Shown: in pieces, positions 37,358 through 49,454 of the stretch
Layout: the number at the start of each line of letters is the position of its first letter
How positions within the stretch are numbered: the first letter of the stretch is position 1
From: Calcarisporiella thermophila CBS 279.70
Taxonomy: Eukaryota > Calcarisporiellomycota
Assembly (NCBI RefSeq): GCF_041956535.1
Contig: NW_027192201.1
Coordinates: 734,206 to 798,205, forward strand
Direction of reading: 5' to 3'
Length of the DNA: 64,000 nt
Translations under genes and position numbers: made by a program
Notes under the pieces: generated by a model
Told to the model about the DNA's origin: nothing
Seen by the model: only the letters and a program-made list of their open reading frames with translations
The model's database searches: none

Positions 37358-39071
37358 AGGAGACTGGGTTAGCCAGCGCAGAGACATTGTTCGAGCCGGC
37401 CCTGACGAGAACAAGCTCCAGGTGTGAGATCCCGTTGGTAGAGAAAGGAAGTGGATAGGGTGACCGTAAGCTGCGGAAACGTTCGCCGACCACGGTATGG
37501 TCTCAGTCCCGTATGACTTTATTGCAAGCCCAAGTTTGTCCTTGGGTGACCCGGTCCCCCCTCCATACCCTCCTGCATGGTGTATATGTACGTTCTTTTT
37601 TTTTTTCTTCTCTTCTATTATTAATTCTGTTTCAAAGTATATTGATTATTTGAAGTCAGCTTCGAATATTCCAAATAGGAAGCCTTCTCCACTTAACGAA
37701 GCCTGATCGGGAAAGGAGATAAGAATGGTCAATTTGCAAATCTCAACCCCCTTTCACTAATTGGGAGTCACCCACACGGAGTGGCGAGTCTTCCCTCTCT
37801 CACTAGTGTGGGAACGAGGCCCGACTGGTTCCGTTAACTCGAATAATTTCAAGCAATGCTAAACGGGAAGGGTTGTAAAGGACGACGCCGGCCCTCTCGA
37901 TCGCCAGATTCCCAGCGTGACTTCAAGGGGCCTTGCAAGGTTCCCATTCTAAAGCTATCCTAGAACATCGAGTTTGACTCCACACGCTCTTTCTCTAGAA
38001 TATCCTTAGATATTAAGTTTCAATGACCAATCTGGGTGGTCAGGTAAGGCAAGGGAGGAGGGGAGATCCATTCCACACCTCTTCTCACGATTGGAATATT
38101 AGGAAAGGTCGTGTTTTAGATGGCCATCGCATAGCCTGGCTAAGCTATGCGGTGCTTTCAGTTTGTATCAAGCTATGTTGAATGTTTCGGTCAGCTCAAA
38201 TGGTTCATACGGAAAAGAAAAATGAGTGGCTGCTCTCAGGGGGAGAGCATCTTGATGGAGACAAGCATCTCGTCTCATGCATGGGCGTTTCGCTTTTTTT
38301 TTTTCCTCTAAATGCCCAAGCTACTTGCAAACGAAGTAATAAGGGGAAAACAAGCCTCCATAGCTATATGGAGGAGGTCATGTTTTGATGCAAGCCAGGG
38401 ATGATCTCCTCTCTTCTTCCTCCCCCTCGCCCCCCCCCCCCCAGCCCTCAAGGAGAGCAAGGGCGGGAGAATGAAAATTACCTTTTTCGTATTGGCTCCT
38501 TCTTCCTCCTCCCACTCGCCTCAATTTTCATGCTACAGGATCGGAGGGGGAGGGAGTGGCTTACACGTTAGAATTAGACTTTAAGAATTGCATTTCCTGC
38601 GGGTTGTCCGCTCTTTTCGTTTCTCACGTGAGTGCTGCATGACTACCCCCTCCCACACCAACGTATGCAGGGTTGTCCAAGCGGGGCCCTCTCATGCCAT
38701 GGAGGTTGAATGGGCCCGCGCTTGGGGAACAGGGGGGGGGGGGGAGGGGACAAGAGACAAGCATCCGGCGACTGCGTAGACAACCAGTTTATATAGATCC
38801 AATTCAAAATGTCTAAGTAGGTAAAGGGGGAGTAAAGCATGAAAGGCAAAACATAGGAAAATAATAAAAAATAAATAGAATAGATCAGAGAGGCATGAGA
38901 AGGGGTTAGGAGGGGGGCTATTTAAAAAACACATTATTATTAAAGAGTACATAGAGATTATCACCTTGTTTTTTGAAGCAAAAATAAAGAAGGAAATAAA
39001 TAAACATAACCAAAACCAGCACGTTGGCAACCTCGTCCCCAACCAACCACAAGCAGCCACCTGCGGCGAGC
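37358..39071. other. gene-poor region 3' of the permease gene
   Basis: No convincing coding sequence. Holds homopolymer C and G runs, a hairpin at 38125-38154 and, at the right end, the AT-rich 3' UTR of the permease. Confidence 0.5.
38125..38154. repeat. inverted repeat, 11-bp stem and 8-nt loop
   Basis: CATCGCATAGC and GCTATGCGGTG pair over 11 positions with one G-T wobble, around the loop CTGGCTAA. It could be an RNA hairpin or a protein-binding palindrome. No T-run follows it. Confidence 0.5.
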
Positions 39072-40862
39072 CTAGTGGGCACCGCCAAAGTTGGCGCCGC
39101 GAGCCTGCGCATCCAGGGCTCGCAGTTTTTCGTCATGCTCCTTGTTCCTCAGCCGGGAGTGCCGGTAGGAGTAGGCCAAGTACACGATAACGCCGATGCC
39201 CAGCCAAACGAACACACGCCAGATCGTGGCCTTGTCGGCGAGGATGATCAGGGTCAGGGAGATGGCACTTCCCACGATGGGGAAGAAGAGCCAGGTGTAG
39301 CTGGGGCCCGGGATCTTGAATTTGCGGGGAAGGTCGGGCTGGGTGAAGCGCAGAATGACGATGCCGATGTGGACAAGGATAAACGCGAGCAGAGTTCCCA
39401 CGCTGGTCATGTTGCCGAGCACATCGACGGGGAGGAAAGCGCCGAGCAGGGCGGTGATGATGCCGCAGATGACCGTGGGCATCAGGGGAGTGCGGGTGCG
39501 GGGGTTCACACGGGCAAACATGAGCGGCAACATGCCGTCATGTGCCATTGTATAGAAGATACGAGTCTGGGCGAGCAGGAGAATGAGCATCACGGAGGTC
39601 AGACCGGCAATGGCGCCCAGCGAGACGATAATGGTGAGCCATTTCATGCCCGTGGCCATGGTGGCGGTGGCGATGGGAGCGGGGTCTCTCTTATAGGTGG
39701 GGTATGGCACGACACCGGTCATGATCATCGAGGTGAGCACGTAGAGGACGGTGCAGACCAGGAGGGAGGCGATAATACCGATGGGAAGGTCTCGCTGAGG
39801 GCGTCGCGCCTCTTGAGCCGCCGTCGAAACAGCGTCTGTCGCGACACAAAGAATGCAAAGGGGTTAGTGACGGGGAATGGGGTGCGGCGGAACTAGAAAG
39901 CTAAAGTAAGTACCAAATCCAATGTAAGCGAAGAAGACGGTCTGGGCGGCGGCGAAGATTCCGGAAGCACCGTATTCTCTCCAATTTCCTAGTTGAGAGA
40001 ACGAGAGGAGAGGAGGGGGAGGGTTAGGGGGTGGTGAGCAAAAGGAGAAAACGAAGAGGTGGGCAGGCAAGTCCATACCAGTTGTGTTCTCGGGGACAAA
40101 CGGTTTCCAGTTGTCGGGGTTGACGGATTTGGCGGCGGCCAGGATGAACAAAATGACGACCAAGACCTTGATCCCCACGATGACATTGTTCACGATTTTA
40201 CTCTGGCGGATGCCAGCACAGAGCACAATGGTCAGGGCGGCGACGATGAAGATGGCGGGCAGGTTGATGATACCGCCGGTGGTGTAGAAGCCCTTCTCCT
40301 CGCTGAAGGCGACGGGGGCGGTTGTGAATCTTTCGTCGACGGTGGCCCCGACGGTTTTAAGGAATTTGACGACGTAGCTGCTCCAGCCGGTACTGACGGT
40401 GGCGGCCCCGAAGAGATACTCCACCATCAAATCCCACCCGATAATCCAGGCGAGGAACTCGCCCATCGTCGCATACGAGTATGTGTAGGCACTGCCGGAC
40501 ACGGGAATCATACATGTCATCTCGGAGTAGGAGAGAGCGGCAAAGCCGGAGGCAATGGCCGCAATAACGAAGGAGATGATGACGGCAGGGCCTGCGCTGT
40601 CCGCGGCAGCATGGCCGCTGAGCACGAAGATGCCCGTTCCGATGATGGCTCCAATGCCCACCATGGTCAAGTCGAATGCCGACAGGTCTCGCTTCAGGAC
40701 GTTGGTTTCCTCGCCGGCATCCTCGCGTAACCGCGCAAGCGTCTTGCGCTGGAAGAGATTGCGGAAGAAGCCGTTGTTTACGTACTCGTACTCGGACTGG
40801 AGCACCTCGGACTTCTCCCTCGAGTCCAAGGGCTCGCCGGTAGTTTCGATTTTCTCGCTCAT
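39072..40862 (-). CDS. amino-acid permease, APC superfamily, cationic amino-acid transporter (CAT) type
   Basis: Three exons (40862-40079, 39988-39914, 39835-39072) encode 540 aa. About twelve transmembrane helices are visible. The first carries the APC substrate motif GIGAIIGTGIFVLSG. Other APC hallmarks include SGFAALSYSEM and SGSAYTYSYATMGEFLAWIIGW. The soluble N-terminus has RLREDAGEETNVLKRDLSAFDL, typical of the CAT/YfnA branch, and the C-terminus is short and charged. It should import amino acids, probably basic ones, at the plasma or vacuolar membrane. A TATA box lies 195 bases upstream. Confidence 0.92.
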
Positions 40863-41056
40863 AGCCAGGAGGTTGACGGGGGAGGGGGGAAGAGGAAGGG
40901 GGCAGCAGGAGGAGCGGGCAGACGCAGGTGGGAAGAATGGGAAGAGAGGAGGAATAAGGTTGGTGCAGGAGAGGGGGGAAGCCGCTTAGCGATAGAGTCC
41001 AGAGGCGTTCGAATGGTGAACAGGCTCGAACCTTTTTTTTCGGCCGCCCTCTGCGT

Positions 41057-41065
41057 CTTTTATAT
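41057..41065 (-). promoter_or_regulatory. TATA box of the permease gene
   Basis: ATATAAAAG read on the minus strand, 195 bases upstream of the start codon. Confidence 0.45.
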
Positions 41066-42254
41066 GGACATATACGAACGAATGAAATATTAACTTATTA
41101 AGCGGTTTCAACCGTATTTGAGATTCCGCCGCGCGAGATTGCAGCCACCGCAATGACTAGCGATGGGGCGAGCACCAGTGCTAACCTTAGCCCGCGAAGG
41201 AAATGCGGCCGGCTATGGAAATGGGGGGTGCTTGTGACCGGGTTTCCTAAAGGAGGCCGCCGGAGAATGAATCGCGCCGGGCTCCAGCAAGCCTCGGTTG
41301 CGAGGCGAGCAGCTTTCCTTGGCTGCAGATTGCTAATCGCATCCCGAAATAGCCTGTGTTTGTTAGGCGGGGCCCGAAACCGTTGCTTAGCCTGCGTCGC
41401 ACGGCCCTTCCCATTCTGCGCGGCCCGCTCACACGACGGTGTCGATGAATCGCCGGCCCCGGCTAATCAGCGGCCGCCCGCCCCATGTGCTTATCGCCGC
41501 GGGCGCGCATGCGCATCCTCCCCCCATCGATCGCGGTGCTTGTGCTTTCAAAGGCCGGTGCCGGATGTGGCAGCTGGGGTCATATGTTTCAGCGTTGGGT
41601 TTCCGGCTCCATGCAATTTCAGGCTCCGGCCAATATTCGCGCTTCTTGGTCATGCCTCAGCCGTTTACCCGAGAAGGAGCGCGGGAGAAGGCTCTTGAAC
41701 GCAAAGCGGGGCGTGACTTCGCACGTTTGTCAACGCTAAAATGCCCTCTGCAAATTCAATCTTCAAGAATCAATGAAACCCACCGCCATGCCTCCTCCCT
41801 CCCGTCGCCGCGTGGAAACACCAGCCGCCCAGTTTCGGATAAATCCCCGCTGCCATCTTGGGTTCGCTGGGAGCACCATCGCCAAATCAAGCGGAAAGCG
41901 GCTCCATTCTTGGAGTCTTTGTGTCTGCGCAATGCAACCCAAAACGCCCGCGGGGTGCTCGCCTCGCAAGGCCCAGCCTTCGTCGACAGGCCTTGGGAAG
42001 TCTGGCCGCCTCTGCTCGATCTGGCCGGGCTCTGGAGCAGCCGGCCCAGGACTGAGACGGATGGAAAGTCCCAGTCAATCGAATGGTAGGCGCAAATGTA
42101 TCGGGAATTAGGTTTGGGGAGCGCGCGCTATGGGACGGCGGAGCTGCAATGGCCAGAAACATCATATGACTCAAATCCCACTTCCTTGATCGATTTGGGA
42201 GGTTTGCGGCCATTGCACAAATCACCGGTGGCTTGAATGGAATTCCCCGTCATT

Positions 42255-42298
42255 GTCACATCGCGGAGTCGGAGACGGAGAGTCACGTCACAAGTCAC
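42255..42298. promoter_or_regulatory. cluster of four GTCAC motifs
   Basis: GTCAC occurs at 42255, 42282, 42287 and 42294, including TCACGTCAC, which combines CRE-half and E-box-like elements. It lies between the permease and Sfp1-like promoters and suggests a bZIP or bHLH factor binding site. Confidence 0.35.
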
Positions 42299-43944
42299 AA
42301 GCCGAAGCTTCTTTGCTGAACTCAGTCGCCCCCCCTCTTTCGGATAGGTGGGGGGACTGGATGGAAGCCGTGGAATATGGAATATTACATAAATTTCGCG
42401 CATTACTCACCCTAATCTCCTCCCTGGCCCGGCTCGACGTAATCCTACATGCTGCAGGCTGGCTGATGCTTCGCTGCAGGCCCCTCCTTGCTCTTTCTCC
42501 CTCTGCATGGGCAAGGATGCTTTGGTCGTGTCAGCGCGCCCTTTTTCATTTCTTCTTTTTCTTTTGTGTCTGGCGGTCGTGCGCGGCTTTGGCCCCGCCG
42601 CAATGGTCGAGTCTCGTGGGGGAGGGAGGGGGCATTGCTCTTCGGAATGGAAACTTCTCATAACGTGCCTCGAGGCGGTAGAGCAAAGCCGGTTTTTTTT
42701 CTTGTTGTGGTGGTGATGGTTGCGACGAATCTAGAACCTCGTCAAGAGAAAAAATATCGAGAAGAGGAGGCGCGGAAGGTTATTTCCAAGCGGCTTATCC
42801 ATTTCCTTCATCGATGCGGCTGGGCTTTCTCCCCCCCCCCCCCCTCCCCCTCTCCAAGCCTCAGCCCAATTGTGCCGTTTCTTGTTTCCTGGGTTTTGAG
42901 TTTGGAGCTGCAAACAAAAGGAGGCCTGGAGGGCCTACTCTAGACCTGTTCCCCCTGTCCCTTCATCAATTCTAAAACCGGTAAAATGGGGGAAGGAGAG
43001 CGAAGGAGAGATCGTAGAGATCGCCGCTGCGCCGATGTCAATTCCATTAGGGGCTTTTTTAATTTCAAACAAACCATCTGCACGTCGATTTAAACCTGTC
43101 GCCCATTTTATTGTGGACCCACTTTTGCTTTTCCAGCTGTCCCCGGCCGGCCCAAGGAGCTAGGCCTAAAATCCTCCCCTCCTGCCCGGCGCGCTTCCCC
43201 TCCCCCTGCCCTCCCCCCTCTCGCCCCTCATGCAGTTTGCAGCTGGGTTGGAATCATCGAGCAGACTCTGCATTACATTTGCGTTGGCCGCCAACAAAAA
43301 ACAAAAAGAGAGCCGTAATTTACCTAAAAAGATAAATGAAGGCGTGGATAAGGAGATATTGAGTGGAAAACCGCGCAGGCCCTAGGCGCGCCGGCCCAGC
43401 TGATTGGGAATCCCAATTACTCAAGCATCAACAATGAACCGGATTTTCCATGGCACAGAAAGCAGAGGGGCGAGGAGGGGGGAGATTGGGAGTTGAGAAT
43501 AAAAAGGGAGACGATTCCGAAAAACTCGGCCAACACAAACGTTCCCTTGGATTTTCAGTTTTCTTTCAAATAGACAGAGGCCTCCTTCTCCCTCCCCTAC
43601 GCCCTCCTCTTCCCTAAGGCCCCCCCCCATCTCTCACACAACACTGCCCTTCCTCTGCAAGCTTTACTCGTGCATTCTTGGTTCCCATTTCCTATCCTCT
43701 CTCTCTCCTCTTTGGGCCTTTCTCATTGCCGCACGCCTCCCTTTTCGTAGAATAGTCCCGACGGCTGTGTTATTCAGGGCGTTTAGACCAACTTGCCCTT
43801 ACCTCGCTTGTTCGCTTTTTTTTATATGGTCTATTACCTATTTGCCTGAAATTGTTGCACCCTTTCCTTGTGCCCTACACAACGCTTGTCAGATTCCGTG
43901 CCCATATTCTGTTTGCTTGTCGACCTCCCCAAAAAATATTTAAA

Positions 43945-45036
43945 ATGCCTTCAATCGAACTTCGTCCCACAAAGGACATCCCTTTAGAGTAAGTACCATT
44001 TCTTTTCTCTTCTCCCCCCCCCTCTCCATCCTTCCCTCTCTACCACTGCCCGTTCTTTGCGCGTTGTGTGTTCACATGGACCCAATTGCTTACCTTTCTC
44101 CTCCGCATTTGTTTCGCTCTGTAGATTCTTTCCTAATGACGAACTGACCCCGCTTCCTTCCCCAGCCGCCATGGACCCGGAAAACACCACTCTCACCGCT
44201 CTGGAGCGCGCATTCTGTCGTGATTTTGCTTGCTGCGGTCAAGTTTTGCGCGATTTGCACGATCTTTTACAGGTGCGTTGGAGCTCGATCTCTCCTAGCC
44301 ATTCCCTTTCCCCTCCCTCTGGCTCTCGAGGCTAACCTCGTCCCCTTTCTTCTAGCACTATGAGGAGAACCATGTAAGGGATTTCGAAGAGTCTTCCGCA
44401 GACGAGACGGACGCGACGGAAGAATGGGAGGATCCCATCACCCCTGTTGATTCGGTGGGTGAGTGGGCGCTCGGGGATGCTTTTGTGGTGGGGCGGAAGC
44501 GCCGGGCCGAGTCCGCCGATTTCCTCGCCCCCTCACACAAACACTTCAAACATGCCATCGACCCAGCTGACGAGCAGGACGAGTCTCTGGTGTCCCCCGA
44601 CCTCCTCACCCTTCTCAGCGTGTCGAGCACCCCATTTCCGATGTATGAATGGGATCCGCTTCGACGCGAGACAGAGGAGGAGGCGCGCCCCTTCAAATGC
44701 ATGGTGGAGGGGTGCGACAAGGCCTACAAAAATGCTAACGGACTCAAGGTAAGGACCCCTCCCCCCATGCCCATAGGGCTTCCACGTCCTCCAAACCGCG
44801 TCACTGACCTCTCCTCCCTCTAGTATCATCATCTCCACGGCCACTGCCAGTCCATAGAGGACCCGCGCAAGCCATACCGATGTAGCTCCTGTGGGAAGCG
44901 CTACAAAAACGTCAACGGACTCAAGTATCACATGGAACATGCCCACGCCTCAAGCCCGCTCCTGAATCCCTCCACTGGTATGGGAATGGGATTAGGGACC
45001 GGGGTCGGAATCGGGATGGAAGGGGGTTGGCTCTAA
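43945..45036 (+). CDS. Sfp1/JAZF1-type split C2H2 zinc-finger factor
   Basis: Four exons (43945-43988, 44125-44272, 44356-44748, 44824-45036) encode 265 aa. The N-terminus is short with a small Cys-rich helix ([18 protein letters not shown]). An acidic middle with an NLS-like GRKRR follows. Then come two C2H2 fingers with the family's repeated YKN-NGLKYH core: [20 protein letters not shown], then YHHLHGH; and [20 protein letters not shown]. An intron interrupts the first finger. The C-terminus is Gly/Met-rich. Yeast Sfp1 drives ribosome-biogenesis and growth genes under TOR control, and the S. pombe homologue is similar. It is shorter than Sfp1 itself (683 aa). Confidence 0.88.
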
Positions 45037-45739
45037 AGAAAAGGAGACCTAGTGCTCTCCCCCCCCCCCTCCGGGCTCGACAAAAATAAACGGGATTGTG
45101 TTTTTGGCTTTTATTTATATATACTGTTCACTTGCATATTCTCCAACCTCCATGTGTATTTCCTCCCCCGCCATTTGCATCGTTTGCATTAGCAATGCTC
45201 CAACCCCCCTCCCAAAAAAAAAGAGGGTTTGCCTCTTATTTCTCTACCCTCCAACAGCATGCCTTTTGACTATTATTTCGTTTATTGTATATAATAATAT
45301 TGTCATTGCTTATTCATGGTTTTTTTTTCCCCCCCTGATGATTCATATTGGTATGTTATTGAATAATAAAATGAATCAAGACATAAATAGCACGCATCTC
45401 CATCGGATGCGCTGAGCCTATTGTGAACCGGGAGCGGAATCCGAAAATTTGACGGCAGGGGGACCAAAAAGAGAAACAGAAACAATGTTGTACTAACGCC
45501 CAAGGGGGGGGGTCGAGTCGGTAGATGTGGATGGGGGGGTGTGTGTACTGTGTTATAGGATATGAATACAGGTAGAACAAGAAGAGACAAGCTGAGTTTA
45601 GGGAGACGAAACCAGAACCATCCAATGTCGACCATGAGAGGAGGGCAGGGAGAGAGCGGAGTAGCAAGGGGAATGAAATGAAAAATGCATCGAATCTATA
45701 AGTGGAATACAACCATCCAATGGTAAACGGGCCCATTCT
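45037..45739. other. convergent intergenic region
   Basis: AT-rich, homopolymer-rich 3' UTR/terminator space between the Sfp1-like gene and FIG4. Confidence 0.6.
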
Positions 45740-48700
45740 CTATAGATAGGCGCTCAAAAACCTCCGATTGCAGTAGGCCTCGTACACCTTCATGTCAATC
45801 ACCCCGATGCGCACCTCGGCTCCCGTTCCCTTCTCGCCCCCCTTGCCCTGCGCGACGTACGCCGCATAGGTCTCCCATTCCGGATGCCCCTTCTCCCCCT
45901 CGCCCTCCAGTCCTCCACTCAAGTGCACGTGGCGGAACTGGTGGATATACCGTTTATACTCCTTGGTCTCGGAAGGGGTCACCTGCGGCGCCAACGAGCG
46001 CGCTATCATAGCCTCAAGGGAGTTGAGGGGGGGGACGACGGGGGACTTGGCGGGAGCCACAGGAGGTGCGGTCGAGGAGGGCGCAGGCTGGGGATTCGAG
46101 AGGGTGAGAAAACGCTTCACGCCACCGATACTCATCCTAGTAGTACGGGAGAGAGTGGGTTAGGTTGAGGAGATCACGCCGGTAGGGTAGTAATAGGGGG
46201 AGGCAGAGTTGAAAGTAGAAAGGCAAGAGGATCATCGCCTACCGTGAAGGACTAGTCGCGGCCAACTCGCGCCGTACCACGAATGGGCTATAATCGTATT
46301 CCTCGGGATCGGGTAAGCTCCTATCCGTCGGCCCAAAGGAAGACGCAAACGAAAAGAGGGTCGTTAGACCTCATCAGCCCTCTCGCACAAAAGCCCAATG
46401 GGAGGAGCAACTCACCGCTGAGGCTGTGGCACGTATTTCATCGTGCTGTTCATGTTGTAGGCAAAGAGTCTAGCAAAGCTCGTGAAGAGCCGGGGCCGGT
46501 AGTATTCGAGCCAGAAGGCATCGTACTCCACTTCCCCTTGGTTCTGGCGGAGGCGAGGGGGGTGGGAAGGCGGTGGGAGGAGTGGCCCGTGGGCGGCGGA
46601 GGTGGAGGAGGGAATGAGGGTGGAATCGGAAGAGGAGGACGAAGACGGCGGTGGAGCTGGGAGCCAGCGTGCTGGCGGAGAAGTGTTGCATACCAGGTTC
46701 TCCTTCGTCCACCAATGAATATAGCTATCAGTAGGCAAAAGCGAGAAAGCTCAGCGCTCTGCTGCGCCGGGAAAAGAAGGTCACTCGCACTTACTTTCGA
46801 CGGGGCTTCTTAAATCTGGGGTCCTTGTTGTGCAAGTAGTAATCGGTATTCAACTCCCACAGCATCGGGCGGCCACGCTGCATCACAAAGTTGCCCAGGA
46901 ACAGGTTGATGGCCTCCTGCTTTTCTGCGTCTGCAAAAGAGTTGCTAAAGTATCTCCGGATCGTCTCGATCATGTCTCGCGAGTGGCTCGACCACTGATT
47001 GATCCTGCGATAGGTCTCCATCGTGTTCACCAGGTGCGACCCGCCATACTGGAGCGCAATGGTGTCACCATGGTCGTGGTACATGTCGGTGAGCATGTTG
47101 ACCACATCGCTGTCAAAATGCACCGTCGGGGCGTCGATCACCCCCAGCGCATAGAGCTGGTGGCCAAAAGCGCGCTTCCCAATCATGAACTGGGCCGCGT
47201 TGGTGCGATCGAGACAGTCGATGCAATTCGTCCTCACCACTCCGTTCTGCAGCAGATACATTCGCCGATCCCCCTCTCTCCCTCTACCGACCGTCTCCAC
47301 CTCTTCGCCCTCCTTCTCCTTGTTCCCTCGGCCATCCCTTTCACTCCGCAGCACGTTGATGTAGGGCTCAGGACCGCTATGGAAGAAGCCGGTGGCCCCC
47401 AAGGCTCGCTCCGCAAACTCCTCGAGGAACCCTATCACGTCTTGGTCGTGGCTTTTCGCCGCTCGCGACATGTCCCATGCTGTGTAGCAGATTTGGTGGG
47501 TAGGTGGGAGAAACTGGTTGAGATACCGCACCGCTTGAGCGAACTCATCACCCAGCTTGGACTCTCGTTTTGTCTTTTCTTTCGTCTATTAGTCAAGGCA
47601 TTATGAGTCACTCTGGGGGGTAAAGTAGGGGTGGGATGGGATGGGAGGGGGGAAGGGGACAAAGTGGGAGGGGGGCCAACAACCAACACAATACCTTGAC
47701 CAGGTTGAGCACGATGACGGGAATACCATATCTTTTAAACATCTGATCGAAATGCAACGCAGCCGCCGAGAAATAGGGGTCGATGAGGGTCACTAGCAAT
47801 AAACACCATTTTCACATCGGACCTGAATTCGAGGGGAAAATAAAGAATCACAGCTACACCTACATTCGATGGGTGGTTTCGGAGACATGTTGGTCGTGTC
47901 CTGCGCCCAAAATAATGGTATGGATCCGCGATATTGCACATAGGATGTGTACGCAGGGTTCAGCCGGTGAGGATCGCCAAATGCGTGGAACGAGGTTGAT
48001 TTTACCTCGGACACGATCTGCTCCGTCTCCACATCATTCGCCACGTATCCCTGGTCGTTGACGCCTCGCTTAAGATAGCGTGCGCCAGCAAAATACCGGG
48101 AGCGGCGGGCAATAAGCGTGACAAAGATGCTCTGTCCGAATATCGAAATCTCTGAGGGTTTGGAAAGAGAGCGGGGGTCAGCGGGAGGGGCGGGGGCAAA
48201 CTACGGCATAAGCAAGGAAATCAGAACCTACTTGATTGATCAACAAATCCATGAATAATCGGGAGGATCCAGTCCGAGTTCCTCGTGTTGTGCGGGTTGT
48301 TACTGTCTCCGCCTCCGCTCAGGCCTCGAAAGCCCGTCTCGAGCAGGTAGTGGTTCCATACAAACATCTCATTGTAGATGTCGGCAGGGCGGGTCATGTT
48401 GTTCTGCAATGTGCGCGTGATATCATATGTATATGAAAAGTAAAAGTTCTTGGTGATATCCACGTTGCGAAAGGTATTCATATATCTTTGGGTGTGCATT
48501 ATCCAATTGGAGGGGGAAAAAATCGAGTGAGTATAGAGGTGCATGGCGAAAGGGAGGCGTCTAAAATTACCGTGTTTCATCCGAGTTCTTCTCAACCTTT
48601 TGCGCGCTGATGCTAAGGAGCATCGTGCCATCGATGTGGTATATATAGTGGCCTCCAATTAATGCCACCGCGCTCCGCTTGGTAATGAGTGACACATAGT

Positions 48701-49199
48701 ACCCCTCCGTAAATCTCACAAATCCTATCCATTCCAAATTCATTATGCTGTAGCGTGCCGAGAATGCAAACACACACGGAGCGGAAACCACTTACCCACT
48801 ATTCCATATGCACTACACACCTCGCGTAATCCACCAGAGCTCTTGTTTCCATTTTCAATCATTTCGAGTAACTGGTTGATCTCTTCACGGGTGTACTTGG
48901 TCGCGTCCTCGGTGACGGAGAGTTCGGTAGGATCCGTTCGGTCGATTTTCAGAACACGAAAGCGATTATCGCTTTGATTCGTACCTACAATGTAGAATCT
49001 CTGTGGCAAGCGTCAATATGTATGGAAAGAAAGCGACTTCAAAGTAGATGGAAATTCTGGATGCAACTACCGTCTTGGTTTCGTACAGAGTGAATTTGTT
49101 CAGAATGAGACGGGTTGACGCCACTTCAGGTAGCGTATCCGTTGGCGGAACCGCATTATCTGTTGGGCCATTCTCGTTTTGATCTGAGAGCTCGGCCAT
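45740..49199 (-). CDS. FIG4: polyphosphoinositide phosphatase FIG4 (SAC domain)
   Basis: Ten exons (49199-49071, 49000-48796, 48724-48571, 48485-48232, 48151-47864, 47792-47695, 47585-46795, 46724-46416, 46320-46243, 46136-45740) encode 900 aa, close to human FIG4. The SAC domain covers about 90-600; the CX5R(T) catalytic motif is [12 protein letters not shown] at about 494-505. Other family blocks include [21 protein letters not shown] and [25 protein letters not shown] split across the domain. FIG4 acts with Fab1/PIKfyve and Vac14 on PI(3,5)P2 at the vacuole. Exon eight includes a Pro/Ser-rich 50-codon segment (46693-46544) that has splice sites at both ends and may be an intron; removing it gives 850 aa in frame. 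Confidence 0.94.
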
Positions 49200-49454
49200 C
49201 CTTGTCTGTCTTGGTTATTCAGCACTAGGGTGGCACATGGGCTCTTCCCAGCACAGAATAAAACTCCTTCCAATTCAAAAAAAAAAAACGGATATGGAAT
49301 CCAGCAGTCACGCTAGTTTTAAGAAAGCATTTTTCGATGACGCAACAAAAGAACAATTGATAAAGACATCTGAAAGATTCCCTTTCTTCTAAATTTTTCT
49401 TTCTGATCAGCTCTTAATTTTGCCTTCACAAAAAAAAGAAAAAAATTTCTAAAA

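Larger units (their letters stand above)
40863..43944. promoter_or_regulatory. 3.1 kb divergent intergenic region (permease / Sfp1-like)
   Basis: No ORF here resembles a protein family, and the longest (41439-42089) is Arg/Pro/Ser-rich and low in hydrophobic structure. It includes the permease TATA box, a cluster of GTCAC motifs at 42255-42298, GC palindromes near 41500, and C/T-rich DNA from 43550 on that probably forms the Sfp1-like leader. Confidence 0.5.

Noticed and set aside
38671-38700. tRNA A-box-like sequence
   Set aside because: No B box follows at tRNA distance and no cloverleaf can be drawn.
39024-39896. 290-aa ORF on the plus strand
   Set aside because: Antisense shadow of the permease C-terminal exon, Asp/Gly/His-rich with no family features.
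40059-40730. 223-aa ORF on the plus strand
   Set aside because: Antisense to the permease first exon; composition is a mirror of the hydrophobic helices.
41017-41033. tRNA-like B box (GGTTCGAGCC on the minus strand)
   Set aside because: No complementary T-stem flanks or A box at the right distance; it abuts a homopolymer run.
41439-42089. 216-aa ORF upstream of the Sfp1-like gene
   Set aside because: Arg/Pro/Ser-rich, no hydrophobic core or motif, overlapping ORFs in other frames look equally plausible; likely chance in GC-rich DNA.
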